Shown: one piece after another, positions 20,212-30,223 of the stretch
How the letters are laid out: every line of letters starts with the position of its first letter
Position numbering within the stretch: position 1 is the first letter of the stretch
DNA from: Debaryomyces hansenii CBS767
Taxonomy: Eukaryota > Ascomycota > Pichiomycetes > Serinales > Debaryomycetaceae
Direction: 5' to 3'
DNA: 64,000 bases
Assembly (NCBI RefSeq): GCF_000006445.2
Contig: NC_006049.2
Span: 1,984,001-2,048,000, forward strand
Notes under the pieces: model-generated
Told to the model about the DNA's origin: nothing
The model's database searches: none
The model's input: the letters and a program-made list of their open reading frames with translations, nothing else
Position numbers and translations under genes: made by a program

Positions 20212-20331
20212 TTTTGAAAAAACTTAACTTTAGCTCATGCTGCAAATCCTTATAAATTCTTCAATAATACTTGCGAAATATAATTTTTGTAAATGGTTAA
20301 TAAAAGCCTATTGTTTTTTCGATAATAAATT

Positions 20332-21846
20332 ATGGGACTTTCAAGAAGCATTGCTTTTGAAAATTCAAACGAAATTGAAAGCGATGATAAAAATAACTAC
20401 AAAACAAATTTGTCTACAAATTTTTCTTGGTGGTCACTATTTGGTATTAGTTTTGGATTAACCAATTCGTGGCTTGGTATATCGTCTTCTTTAGCTACAG
20501 GTATTTCTTCCGGGGGAGCTGTATTGATTGTATATGGTCTTGTAATTGGTTTCATTTTCAACTTAGCTGTCGCAATTACACTATGTGAATTAGTTTCTTG
20601 CTTCCCAGATTCGGGTGGACAATATTATTGGACTTTACGTTTGGCTCCCTATAGATATAAACGCTTCCTATCTTACAGTTGTGGGTGTGTAAGTTATGCT
20701 GGCGCTTTGTTTACCAATGCATCAATTACGTCTGGTGTTGCAACAAGCATAATGGCTATTTACGATTTATGCCATCCAACTTTCGTCTTGAAACGCTGGC
20801 ACATTTTTGTGACTTACGAAATCCTAAACTTATGCGTATCAATATTCAATATATGGGATAAATATTTACCGTTATGCACATCATCAGCCCTTTACGTATC
20901 AATTCTTGCATTTGCTGTCACATTAGTTACCTGCTTGTCATGCTCACGCGGTGCGTATCAACTGGCTGACTTTGTTTTCAAAGACTTTGTTAATACAACT
21001 GGGTGGAAAAGCCCAGGAATAGGTTTTATTGTGGGTCTAGTGAATCCGCTTTGGTCTTATGTTGGAATAGATTCGGCAACACACATGGTTGATGAATTGG
21101 GCATTTCACGATCTAGAATTCTCATACCAAGGGCAGTTTTGGGTACTGTTGTCCTAGGCTTCGTCACTGCATTAATGTATTCTGTTTCAATGTTTTTCTG
21201 TATTCGCGACCCAGAAAAGGTAGTTGAAGCAGTGTTGCCGATTTTGGAAATTTTTCACCAATCTACAAGAAGTAGGCCTGCTGCAATTATTCTTCAGTGC
21301 TTATGTATAACAACTGGATTCCTTTGTAACGTTGTTGCCAACACATGGCAAGCAAGAATTTGTTGGTCATTTTCTCGTGATAGAGGTTTACCAGGCTCAA
21401 AATATTGGATGGTTATTAATAAGAAATCAAGACTTCCAATTAACGCCCATTTAGTGTCTAACCTTTGGATAGGCGTTATTGGCTGTATTTTTCTTGGTTC
21501 TAGTACCGCATTCAATGCCATCATTACCGCGTGTATTACCTTACTATTAATATCCTACTCTATCCCAACAGCATGCTTATTAGCAAATGGTAGAAATCGT
21601 GTGAAAAAAGGACCCTTTTGGTTGGGAAAATTAGGCTTAATATGTAATATCATGACTTTAATGTGGACATTATTTTGTCTAATATTTCTTTCATTCCCTT
21701 ATGTTCTACCAGTAACAAAAGCTTCTATGAACTATATATCCGTGGTATATGTTATCATCGCCCTCTATATATTTATCTATTGGGTGTTTAGGAAAAGGTA
21801 TATCATATGTGGAGATGGAAGCTTCCCAGATTCTATTCTACCTTAA
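20332..21846 (+). CDS. BIO5: Vitamer permease of the BIO5/UGA4/HNM1 family
   Basis: A 504-residue protein with about 12 hydrophobic segments of the amino acid-polyamine-choline superfamily (fungal ACT subfamily). Typical features are FSWWSLFGISFGLTNSW near residue 45, GWKSPGIGFIVGLVNPLWSYVGIDSATHMVDE (about 225-255) and the loop FSRDRGLPGS (about 345-354). Its place beside BIO3 and BIO4 and its shared promoter palindrome make KAPA/DAPA uptake (BIO5) the best assignment. The family also includes GABA and choline permeases, so the substrate rests on context. The predicted N terminus is short and cytosolic. Confidence 0.87.
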   Translation: MGLSRSIAFENSNEIESDDKNNYKTNLSTNFSWWSLFGISFGLTNSWLGISSSLATGISSGGAVLIVYGLVIGFIFNLAVAITLCELVSCFPDSGGQYYWTLRLAPYRYKRFLSYSCGCVSYAGALFTNASITSGVATSIMAIYDLCHPTFVLKRWHIFVTYEILNLCVSIFNIWDKYLPLCTSSALYVSILAFAVTLVTCLSCSRGAYQLADFVFKDFVNTTGWKSPGIGFIVGLVNPLWSYVGIDSATHMVDELGISRSRILIPRAVLGTVVLGFVTALMYSVSMFFCIRDPEKVVEAVLPILEIFHQSTRSRPAAIILQCLCITTGFLCNVVANTWQARICWSFSRDRGLPGSKYWMVINKKSRLPINAHLVSNLWIGVIGCIFLGSSTAFNAIITACITLLLISYSIPTACLLANGRNRVKKGPFWLGKLGLICNIMTLMWTLFCLIFLSFPYVLPVTKASMNYISVVYVIIALYIFIYWVFRKRYIICGDGSFPDSILP

Positions 21847-21976
21847 ATATGAAACCTTATGCTTCGAAATTGCATTTAAGATCAAAAACTTGATACACTT
21901 ACATCGTACTTAACATCATTTAATTCATAATGTAGCTGTATATACCATATACACATAAGTAATTTTATATAATTTC

Positions 21977-23188
21977 TTATACTTCCATAGGGCCAAAAAA
22001 TTCAGAAGCAATTTCCGATTCCTCAACACCCCTATTCAACAACTCTCCTTTAACAAAATTCATGTAAGGGTTAGGACCTAACATGTAATAATCGAAGTTT
22101 GGTTTAACAAAGTCAAAATCTTGAGCAGCTAATCTACGAGATTCCAACTTGTCGATAGCATGAAGACCCGAATCAGATTCATTCGAGATAAACTCAATTA
22201 GCTTGAATTTATCTCCATATTTTTCCTTTAAGCCTTGCAACCACTTAGCAAAAGGTCTGGTTTCAACTTGTCTATTAGAATTGAGCATGTACACCTGACG
22301 GCCACTTTCTAAAGCCTTTTCAGTGATCGAAACTAAAGGAGTAATACCGATACCCCCTACGAATAAAACAACTGGCTTAGCAACGTCAGATTCACGATAT
22401 ATGAATTGACCTGCTGGGGGGCTAACACGGATAGTAGAACCAACTTGCAATCCGTTATGTATAAATGGGGAAATCTGTCCACCTTCGAGTAAACGAACAG
22501 AGATACGATATTCATCAGAGCTAGGATATTGAGAGAGAGAATATTCCCTACTTTTCTCTGTATCAGAGTCTGGTAACTTAAATCTAATACAGACGTATTG
22601 TCCTCTCTTAGGCATAGCAATTTTTCCGCCATCAGCAGGTTTGAAGTAAACAGACTTGACGTTTCTAGATTCATTCTCGATACGTGTAATTTTGAATCCA
22701 CGGAATCCATCCCATTCCATTGTTTTATATTTCTCAGCTTCAGCGTTGATTAAAATTTGGGCCAAATTACCATAAGCAGTTGCCCATGCAGTCAAAAATT
22801 CTTCTGTTGCAATTTCTGGACCTAATAAAGTCTCCATTGTATCTAAAAGACATTGACCAACAATAGGATAATGTTCCGGTTTAACTTGTAAACCTACATG
22901 CTTAACAACTATTTGATTTACAAATGCTGTAAGTGGAGCTATGTCATCAATATTCTTGGCGTAATGCAATAAAGCAAATGCCAAAATTTTAGGTTGTTTC
23001 ATGGTCTTTTGGTTGGATTCGTTGAAGAAAGGCTTTACTTCTGGAAAATCGGTGAGCATATGATTGTAAAACTTAGAAGTTAACACATCCCCTGACTCTT
23101 CGAGTATTGGAACCGATGCTTTAATCAATTCCTTTTCACGGGGAGTTAATTCTCTAATCTGGTAAATTACTGGAGTGACAATTGTCAT
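21977..23188 (-). CDS. YHB1: Flavohaemoglobin (nitric oxide dioxygenase), copy 1
   Basis: Detoxifies NO to nitrate using O2 and NAD(P)H. The start is the internal Met at 23188 (MTIVTPVIYQIRELTP), giving 403 residues. A longer in-frame start at 23236 lies only a few bases from a TATA box (TATATAAA at 23243-23250, minus strand). The globin domain (1-150) has proximal His97 (KHVGLQVKPEHY). The FAD domain has REYSLSQYPS, and the NAD domain has VGGIGITPLVS and the C-terminal SEFFGPMEV. A second copy at 48449 is very similar, with the last third almost identical in DNA. Confidence 0.95.
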   Translation of the reverse strand: MTIVTPVIYQIRELTPREKELIKASVPILEESGDVLTSKFYNHMLTDFPEVKPFFNESNQKTMKQPKILAFALLHYAKNIDDIAPLTAFVNQIVVKHVGLQVKPEHYPIVGQCLLDTMETLLGPEIATEEFLTAWATAYGNLAQILINAEAEKYKTMEWDGFRGFKITRIENESRNVKSVYFKPADGGKIAMPKRGQYVCIRFKLPDSDTEKSREYSLSQYPSSDEYRISVRLLEGGQISPFIHNGLQVGSTIRVSPPAGQFIYRESDVAKPVVLFVGGIGITPLVSITEKALESGRQVYMLNSNRQVETRPFAKWLQGLKEKYGDKFKLIEFISNESDSGLHAIDKLESRRLAAQDFDFVKPNFDYYMLGPNPYMNFVKGELLNRGVEESEIASEFFGPMEV

Positions 23189-23242
23189 TTTTGTTTGTGA
23201 TAAATATCCCCAGAACAAACTGAAATGCGGACGCAACGTTCA

Positions 23243-23250
23243 TTTATATA
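23243..23250 (-). promoter_or_regulatory. TATA box of YHB1 copy 1
   Basis: TATATAAA on the minus strand, 55 bp upstream of the preferred ATG at 23188. Its position argues against the longer open-frame start at 23236. Confidence 0.5.
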
Positions 23251-24463
23251 GCATTTTTTGACCCATCGGAGATATCATACATGTAGACATGCTCGTACAA
23301 TATGCAAAAGCCACACGATAATTATTTCATAAGTAAAAAAAGACTCATTGTAATTGGAGGACTTCGTTTGAAAATCAGCTCATTATGCGGGTAAAATAGG
23401 TAAGTTAACGGCGATGGCGCACGAATGTCGATTAATCCCGGTAGAGAAAAAAAAAAAAATTAAACTACAATAAGCGACATAAGCGACAAATTTCCCCTAT
23501 ATAGTACATGCTTATGTAAAGTTGTATATTCTTTCATCCTACAATACAAGCTAAGCATATACAATTTACAACTATAGGATAACACTGGATATGTTTAGAG
23601 CGAGAGTAGCTAAATTTTCGGGAAATGCAGGGAATGCAACGGACAAAGTTAGACAATCCGTAGGCCGGATTTTCACGGTGTGGTACAAAATAAAATTACT
23701 TTTTTTTTTTGAATGGAAAAACCCACATAAGCGATACTTTAGTCATTTCTTTTTGATGATGACCTCATCTGTTACTTCAAAAGAAAATATCCGGCCTAAA
23801 TCCGCCTATCCCACAAATTTTTGGCTATACCATAGATGATCAAAATTCGATTTGTTATTATTTGTTATTATCGCCATGTAATTTCTACATTTGCAAATTA
23901 AAATATTTTTATTTGAAAGAGTCATATAAGCGTAATAATCTGAACGCACATTTGACCATGTAAAATATCTCAGTAATGAGCTAAATTGTTTGTATTTGCG
24001 CAAATTCTACCTAAACCAGAAATTCATTATTCGCAAGTTAAGTTGTAATTGCGTATAGCAATGCATTTTAACGGGGTGTCAGCCGTTTTGAGATTTATAT
24101 GGTGTAGGATGTTTGGTTGTCGAACGACCTGAGCAGGGTTCATTGAGTCAATTCAATAAGCCCACGAAGGTCTAAGCGCAGGGAGTCTACACGCATTGAG
24201 TCATATATCTTTCGCCTATATGCTTTGGTATCAATCGTAGGGGTGTCAATATAGTTGCAAGTTTCTGATTATATTGTGATCTACGACGTATATCCCTTCT
24301 ATCATCTTTCGTTTTCGAGTTCAGAACGTTTGTAATAGCCATCGAATGCATTGTGTGCAGTCTTTTAAAACGAGGCGCATATGGAAGCAGTCAAGTTCAT
24401 CCTTCATTACATTTTTGACGTCCATCAATGTCTTGAGTTAGTATTCTATCAGAGTAATTAACT
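23251..24463. other. Intergenic region with a possible truncated short gene
   Basis: At 23591 an ATG opens an 82-codon frame whose first 40 residues (MFRARVAKFSGNAGNATDKV...) look like a mitochondrial presequence. It is preceded by a plausible leader with TATATAG near 23500. After a run of ten T the frame becomes low-quality. It may be a decayed or intron-containing gene start, but I could not find a continuation. Closer to the mannosyltransferase gene, two CATTGAGTCA motifs (about 24141 and 24206) contain the Gcn4-type heptamer TGAGTCA. Confidence 0.3.
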
Positions 24464-26266
24464 ATGGTCACAATGATTACTGATCATGTTTTTTATGGGT
24501 ATGCAAGAGACCCATTTGTTTATGGATCTTTGGCTCTAACCCTAGGATTTGGAACAGTATATTACTTCAATAGGTTTAGCGTATGGAAAACAATCAGGAC
24601 TCAAGGAATAAATAGTATACACTCAAGAACTAAGTTAATCCACATTATTTTCGGAGCATTTTTGGTATTCCTCAACGTTTACATGTGGGTTTACTTATCG
24701 TCTAGTGGTTTACCTACTCTGACATATTTAGGGTCGGATTTCCGTCAATCACCCTTGACACTGACCATTTTAGGGTTAGAGTATTCTAAGTTTAACGTAC
24801 CAGGATATTCTTTTATTGAAGAGAAAGTACAATTTGGATCCACGGAAGATTTTGAGTGTAGTGCTGTTCAATTCAATGATAAAATGTTTTCAAGCCCAGC
24901 TGTTCCTGTTGATGGTGATTTAAGAAGAGTGAGGAATCAAGCTTTTGAATTAGCGAAATCCGAGTATCCAATAGCAAAGAACTGTTTTTTGGACAAAGAC
25001 GACGAATCCGAGGAAGAGATTCTTAACAGAAAATGGGCAAGATTCTGTGGTAGTAGTGTTTGGTTATCCAAATATGAAGTCCATTTCTTTGTCAATAGAA
25101 TAGTATATGCGCATGAAAACGCAAGAAGCAGGCCTACCATCAGTCTCATCGATGTTCAAATTTTCGATCGTGATTGGAATGAACTACCTGACTTTAAGAT
25201 CCCACTAGCTGACGGGACAGAGCTTAATTTCCCGGGACTTGTTAAGATTGATATAGATCAAAATCCTAAACACAAACTTTCAGTTATGGGTCCTGAAGAC
25301 CCTCGTGTTGTATTAAGGAAGTACATTAACGATAATGGCGAATTGGAAGAAGAACCAGTGATTGTTTTCAACATGCGTCGTACGGAGATTAACTGGAAAA
25401 GAGCCATGCATTTTTATAGACCCTTTAATGGTAATGAAACTATCAGGTTGACATTAAGGGATTTAAAGCCAAGATTTCGTGAGAAGAATTGGGCTCCATT
25501 TTTTGATGATAATGATCCTGACAATATTTATTTCATATACAATTTTAATCCCCTTCGTGTCATCAAATGTGGTCTTTCTGACGGTGTGTGTGATAAGGTT
25601 ACTGGACCCAGTTTCATAGATTCTAAAGCCGACGAATCAAAGCATGTCGGTGCATTAAGAGGGGGAACCAATCTCGTTCCAATACCGTCCGATCTTTTAC
25701 CGAAGCATCTTTTTTTTAGAAAATATTGGTTCGGTATTGCCAGATCTCATAATAGTGATTGTGGATGTTTGAAGGAAATTTATAGACCACACGCATTTAT
25801 AATATCTAAAAATTTGGAGACTGGTGAGTTTACATTGGATTATGTAAGCTCTTTGATGGACTTCAATGTTATTGCAGAACCATGGTCCAAGAGACAAGGT
25901 ATATGTAAAGATGGGAAGAATGTATTGATCCCGAACAGTATTGCCTATTGGGATCATGTTTTAAAATCGGATTCCACAGTTAAACAAGATTTTATGGGCA
26001 TCACTTTTTCTGAAGCCGATAGAACAAATAAAATCGTACATATACAAGGATTCTGGCACCATATATTGAAAGCATTGAACAGTAAGGATACTGGTCAGGG
26101 ATTTAAGGCGATAGCGAATATAAAAGAATATTATGCTGAAAGTAATACTGAACTCGAGAATGAATTGTTAGGGAGATGTGCCACCTCTTTGGCTGAACAG
26201 TATTGCGAAGATACGGCAACCTCTCAAAATTGGATTGATCAATCTAGGAATTTTCACCTCATTTAA
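24464..26266 (+). CDS. Beta-1,2-mannosyltransferase (BMT family, GT91)
   Basis: A 600-residue Golgi type II-like protein with one or two N-terminal hydrophobic segments (about 18-35 and 58-80) and a large lumenal domain. Characteristic BMT features are SVMGPEDPRVVLRKY (about 270-285), VIVFNMRRTEINWKRAMHFYRP (about 300-320) and the DPDNIYFIYNFNPLRVIKC block near 355. Also typical are the HVGALRGGTNLVPIP motif and the RSHNSDCGC Cys cluster near 430. In Candida this family adds beta-1,2-linked mannose to phosphopeptidomannan and phospholipomannan. Several paralogues exist per genome, so no individual symbol is assigned. It appears intact. Confidence 0.9.
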   Translation: MVTMITDHVFYGYARDPFVYGSLALTLGFGTVYYFNRFSVWKTIRTQGINSIHSRTKLIHIIFGAFLVFLNVYMWVYLSSSGLPTLTYLGSDFRQSPLTLTILGLEYSKFNVPGYSFIEEKVQFGSTEDFECSAVQFNDKMFSSPAVPVDGDLRRVRNQAFELAKSEYPIAKNCFLDKDDESEEEILNRKWARFCGSSVWLSKYEVHFFVNRIVYAHENARSRPTISLIDVQIFDRDWNELPDFKIPLADGTELNFPGLVKIDIDQNPKHKLSVMGPEDPRVVLRKYINDNGELEEEPVIVFNMRRTEINWKRAMHFYRPFNGNETIRLTLRDLKPRFREKNWAPFFDDNDPDNIYFIYNFNPLRVIKCGLSDGVCDKVTGPSFIDSKADESKHVGALRGGTNLVPIPSDLLPKHLFFRKYWFGIARSHNSDCGCLKEIYRPHAFIISKNLETGEFTLDYVSSLMDFNVIAEPWSKRQGICKDGKNVLIPNSIAYWDHVLKSDSTVKQDFMGITFSEADRTNKIVHIQGFWHHILKALNSKDTGQGFKAIANIKEYYAESNTELENELLGRCATSLAEQYCEDTATSQNWIDQSRNFHLI

Positions 26267-26454
26267 TCGCATTCGCATTTTCTTTCGGTAAACTTGTATG
26301 ATAACTTTTTAGCATCTTTAATTACACTACATCATCAGTCATGAATTAGTTGAATATAATTTGTAGATAGACCGAATATAATATAAAACTAACGATAAAA
26401 AGATTTAGAATGTTGACCTTAGATATAAAATATAACTATTCCAGCTGGTGTAGC

Positions 26455-29400
26455 CTATTTCAAACCTTTTAAACTAATGGTAAAAATAATTGGCGTCTCT
26501 TTAGAAATTTTGAATTCAAACTCATCTAGGACTCTTGGACCACATGCACCCGTACCAACTCCATGTTGCTTGTAATCAATCCTAATATACTTCGAGCCAT
26601 GCTTTATTTCATGAGGATGTTTGGCTTCTTGAACATCGTATTCGTCTGATGCTTTATATCCGAATCGTTTACCTTCCATTGTAACATAAAGCCCCGATTC
26701 ATTGTCATTCTCTAATAATAACCATTCTGTTTCTTCGTGATTACCATTTTCCTGTGGATATTCGTATGAATAATCAAGATCTTCAAACGGTAATCTATAA
26801 ACATCTATCCTTTGTGATTCTTTCTTGTCACTATAACTTTCGCCGGGGCCTCTACCAAACCATTTAACAAATCTACCCAATTCATCATTGATTTCAAATT
26901 CATATCCCAACCTTGGAATAGTTTCTGGGATACATATATCTTTGAATCCTTCAGGGGTCAACTTTGTATAAATCTTTATCTCATTTGTAAAAATCGAATA
27001 TTCTTGAATAGTTTTAAACCCCCAAGATAAAATTGGCGGTGAAATTAAAGATTCCACTTTTATTAAAGCTATCCTTTCTGAATCAGGAAACTTATCTATA
27101 TGAATGTTTCTAATATTGTATTGCATATGATCAAGACCAAATCGGCGCCAGTATGGCTCATCTACCGGTGCGTCGTTATTAATACTCGGTCTCCAAAAGG
27201 TTAAATTATTAATACCTTTCGAAATTAAATTGTTGGTATCATTTTGCCAATTTGAAATACACCCAGATATCTTATCGAAAACAAAGTCTGAATAGGGACT
27301 CTTAATTTGAAACTTTAACTTATCTTCAGCAAATTCAACCAAATTTCTATCATAAGATTGATGAACATGTCTTTTTGGAAACTTTTCTAATTCATACTGT
27401 GACCATGACACGACATGTCCACTTTCAACAGCTTCTGTATGATTTATTGTCTTGAACTGTACTTCTAAGCAATTCGTGCCGCTCGAAACAATTTGCGGAT
27501 ATCCTGGTAATGATACTTCAACAGTTTCTTGCGCATTAATCTTAGGTAAAGTTAATTCACCTCTCTTGATTATTTTTCTATCTAAATCCGAGTAGTTAAC
27601 TACCTGGTATGTTGCAGTGTAATTATCTAAGTCAATAAAGTCAAATGTGTTAGTAATTTTTATTTTATCTTTATCTATTTTAATCACTATAGGCTCAATA
27701 ACCTTGGCATATTCAATTAATCCTGGAGTTGGATTATGTTGAGAATCTAAAAGTCCATCCATGATGAAAACCCCATCGTGAGGATATTCACCGAAGTCTC
27801 CTCCGTAATAATAAATGTCTTGACCATCTTTATTTACGTATAATCCATGATTGGCCCACTCCCATATAAATCCTCCTTGAAGCTGATCATATTTGTAGAA
27901 ATAGTCCTGATATTGTCTTAAAAGACCTGGGCTATTTCCCATTGCATGGCCATATTCACATAAAATCAATGGCTTCTCCGATTGATTCACAAACTTATCG
28001 AGAGTCTGGAACAGAGGATACATTCGGCTATATAAGTCTGTAGACTCTGCTTGAAGGTCTCCTTCATAATGAATTGGGCGCGAAGTGTCTAATTCCCTGA
28101 TTTTCGCAACCATTGATTTATGATTATAGCCATAGAAAGCTTCGTTTCCAAGCGACCATAAAAATACACAAGGTTGGTTAAAATCTCTCTTTACTAACTG
28201 ATAAGCTCTGTCAACATAAGCTGCTTCCCATTCTTTATTATCGGAAGTAAATTGGTTTGCTAATTTGAATAAGCGTAGCTTTTCTTCGTCATATTCAGCA
28301 TCATCATTGCCCCCAACTGGCTTTCTAACTGCTTCAAAGAATCCATGACATTCTAGGTCTGCTTCATCAAGAACCCAAAATCCTAAACGGTTTGCCAATT
28401 CATAAAACTTGGGGTGATTTGGATAATGCGATGTACGAATAGCATTGATGTTATGCTTTTTCATAATATATAAATCACGTTTTATGTATTCTAATGGTAC
28501 TGCTCTGCCGTGCTTTGGATGGTGGTCATGTCTATTGACCCCCCTTATTAATATAGACTTACCGTTAACCCTTAATGTTCCATTTTTCATTTCAACCTTA
28601 CGAAATCCCACATCTTGTTCTACCTTATTCGTTACCTTATTGTCTACTAAAACCGATAATTCAAGATTATAAAGGTTTGGGGATTCGGCTGTCCATTTAA
28701 GTGGGTTTTGTACTTCTAAGCACTCATTAAAATTTGAGTCTTTTAAATCAAAAATCTTATTTATTATTTCATCCTCTTCACGTTTTAATAATACATGTAA
28801 TTTAGAATTCGAGGTAATGAAGTTTATCTTCAGGTTGATTGTTAATCTTGAGTCCACGTACTTATTATCCAAGTCGGTCACAATATTAAAATCCTCAATG
28901 AATCCACTCTTATTGAACCCTAATAAGTAGACATCTCTAAAAATACCACTCAACCACCACTGGTCTTGGTCTTCAATATATGAAGAAGAAGACCACTGAT
29001 ATACCCTGACCCATAATTCATTAACTTCGTCTAATAAAATATGTTCAGCAACATCAAATTCAGATGCATTTCTACTACCCTCATTATAACCAACTAGTTT
29101 ACCATTAAGAAATATATGAAACGAATTATCTACACCTTCAAACCGAAGTCTGAATAAAAAAGGCTTTGATTTCCACTCATCTGGAACAACAAACTTACGG
29201 CGGTATGTACCAGTTGGGTTCTGCGATGGTGGATTAGGAGGGTCCACTGCAAATGGGAACACGACATTAGTATAATGTGGTTTCCCATATCCTTGTAGTT
29301 GCCAATGACCAGGAACAATCAACCTACCTGGGAATTCTGCAAATTTGTCGTGAGGTAAAGGTGCAACTAATGGAGACTGGGAGTAATTGAAATCCCAATT

Positions 29401-29523
29401 CCCATTAAGACTCAATGTTGAGTCGCTAGGTAAATAGTAAGCCCTAGAGTCTAGTCTATTGATCTCGACAATTTTTGGGTTTGAAAGTACCGATTGGAGT
29501 GTCTGTGCTGTATATTCTGTCAT
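26455..29523 (-). CDS. LAC4: Beta-galactosidase (GH2)
   Basis: Hydrolyses lactose to glucose and galactose in the cytosol. The 1022-residue protein has the GH2 order: sugar-binding domain, immunoglobulin-like domain, TIM barrel and C-terminal small-chain domain. The acid/base residue is Glu461 in WSLGNEAFYGYNHKS and the nucleophile is Glu523 in LCEYGHAMGNSPG. The Mg-associated GVNRHDHHPKHGRA and TSHYPNHPKFYEL motifs are present at 328-378. No secretion signal is visible. The length matches Kluyveromyces LAC4. It is divergent from the lactose permease gene at 30224, the classic LAC4-LAC12 arrangement. Confidence 0.95.
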   Translation of the reverse strand: MTEYTAQTLQSVLSNPKIVEINRLDSRAYYLPSDSTLSLNGNWDFNYSQSPLVAPLPHDKFAEFPGRLIVPGHWQLQGYGKPHYTNVVFPFAVDPPNPPSQNPTGTYRRKFVVPDEWKSKPFLFRLRFEGVDNSFHIFLNGKLVGYNEGSRNASEFDVAEHILLDEVNELWVRVYQWSSSSYIEDQDQWWLSGIFRDVYLLGFNKSGFIEDFNIVTDLDNKYVDSRLTINLKINFITSNSKLHVLLKREEDEIINKIFDLKDSNFNECLEVQNPLKWTAESPNLYNLELSVLVDNKVTNKVEQDVGFRKVEMKNGTLRVNGKSILIRGVNRHDHHPKHGRAVPLEYIKRDLYIMKKHNINAIRTSHYPNHPKFYELANRLGFWVLDEADLECHGFFEAVRKPVGGNDDAEYDEEKLRLFKLANQFTSDNKEWEAAYVDRAYQLVKRDFNQPCVFLWSLGNEAFYGYNHKSMVAKIRELDTSRPIHYEGDLQAESTDLYSRMYPLFQTLDKFVNQSEKPLILCEYGHAMGNSPGLLRQYQDYFYKYDQLQGGFIWEWANHGLYVNKDGQDIYYYGGDFGEYPHDGVFIMDGLLDSQHNPTPGLIEYAKVIEPIVIKIDKDKIKITNTFDFIDLDNYTATYQVVNYSDLDRKIIKRGELTLPKINAQETVEVSLPGYPQIVSSGTNCLEVQFKTINHTEAVESGHVVSWSQYELEKFPKRHVHQSYDRNLVEFAEDKLKFQIKSPYSDFVFDKISGCISNWQNDTNNLISKGINNLTFWRPSINNDAPVDEPYWRRFGLDHMQYNIRNIHIDKFPDSERIALIKVESLISPPILSWGFKTIQEYSIFTNEIKIYTKLTPEGFKDICIPETIPRLGYEFEINDELGRFVKWFGRGPGESYSDKKESQRIDVYRLPFEDLDYSYEYPQENGNHEETEWLLLENDNESGLYVTMEGKRFGYKASDEYDVQEAKHPHEIKHGSKYIRIDYKQHGVGTGACGPRVLDEFEFKISKETPIIFTISLKGLK

Positions 29524-30223
29524 AGCCAGTATATATCTATCACTTCTAACAATTATTTAATAATATATCTTAAATCTTAATTGCATAGAACTCTATTAGA
29601 ACTACAATCTCTTATATCCCCAAATATGAAAACTTATGGAATTTTTCACGGTACAACTACTATCAGGTTATGGAGTAAGCCGACGGGTTGTGTTTAAACC
29701 GACGAAGCTTACGTCGTGTTCCGAGCAAGGGGTAAAAGCCAAGTTGTTATTCCGGTATTTGTTTCGTGGGGTCATCCCATAATTCATGTTCTATTAGTTT
29801 ATTATTAGATGCCAAGTTCCCTACGTGTAACATTGCATTGTATTATCCAATTCAGGGGTGTTGTGGGGGGTCTTATTCACCGTCTCAGTGTAACGTAGTT
29901 CCTTCAATTGCCAAATGAGGGCACCATTTTCGTGGGAGCCTCCCACATTGTCTTTTCGCATAAAAATCTATGTAGGGAACAAGACTTCTGCGCGGAGATT
30001 GGGTATAATTGACATAGGCAATGCAACAGGAAGAATGGTGCATTTTTTAAGCACAAAAGATGGGAGAGAAATAGCAAGAACCTCAAGGAAATTCAATTTC
30101 TGAGAGACGGATGTCTGATTGCATTTTGATCACCGAGATTTACGAATGTCTATAAAATCGAGCTCTTGGAACCCCCATTTCTCAGATTCCTGCTACAGAA
30201 AGCAAGAGAATTCTATATGGAAT
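29524..30223. promoter_or_regulatory. Divergent LAC4-LAC12 promoter
   Basis: The 700-bp shared promoter holds two CCGACG copies 19 bp apart (about 29679 and 29698) with an inverted CGTCG just after. A perfect 15-bp palindrome GTGGGAGCCTCCCAC lies at 29932-29946. G-rich GTGGGG and TGGGGGG tracts that could serve a Mig1-type repressor are near 29767 and 29865. A TATA box TATAAAA is at 30151-30157 for LAC12. No canonical Gal4/Lac9 site (CGG-N11-CCG) was found; the closest is CGG-N12-CCG at about 29682-29699. Confidence 0.5.
29932..29946. promoter_or_regulatory. 15-bp perfect palindrome in LAC promoter
   Basis: GTGGGAG-C-CTCCCAC is a perfect inverted repeat between LAC4 and LAC12. Its symmetry and location suggest a dimeric regulator site, but the factor is unknown. 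Confidence 0.45.

Noticed and set aside
23189..23236. N-terminal extension of flavohaemoglobin copy 1
   Set aside because: It lies just downstream of the TATA box, and copy 2 starts at the equivalent of Met 23188.
30119..30223. Longer N terminus for LAC12
   Set aside because: The only upstream in-frame ATG (30146) precedes the TATAAAA at 30151; MSEVKPE at 30224 fits the family better.
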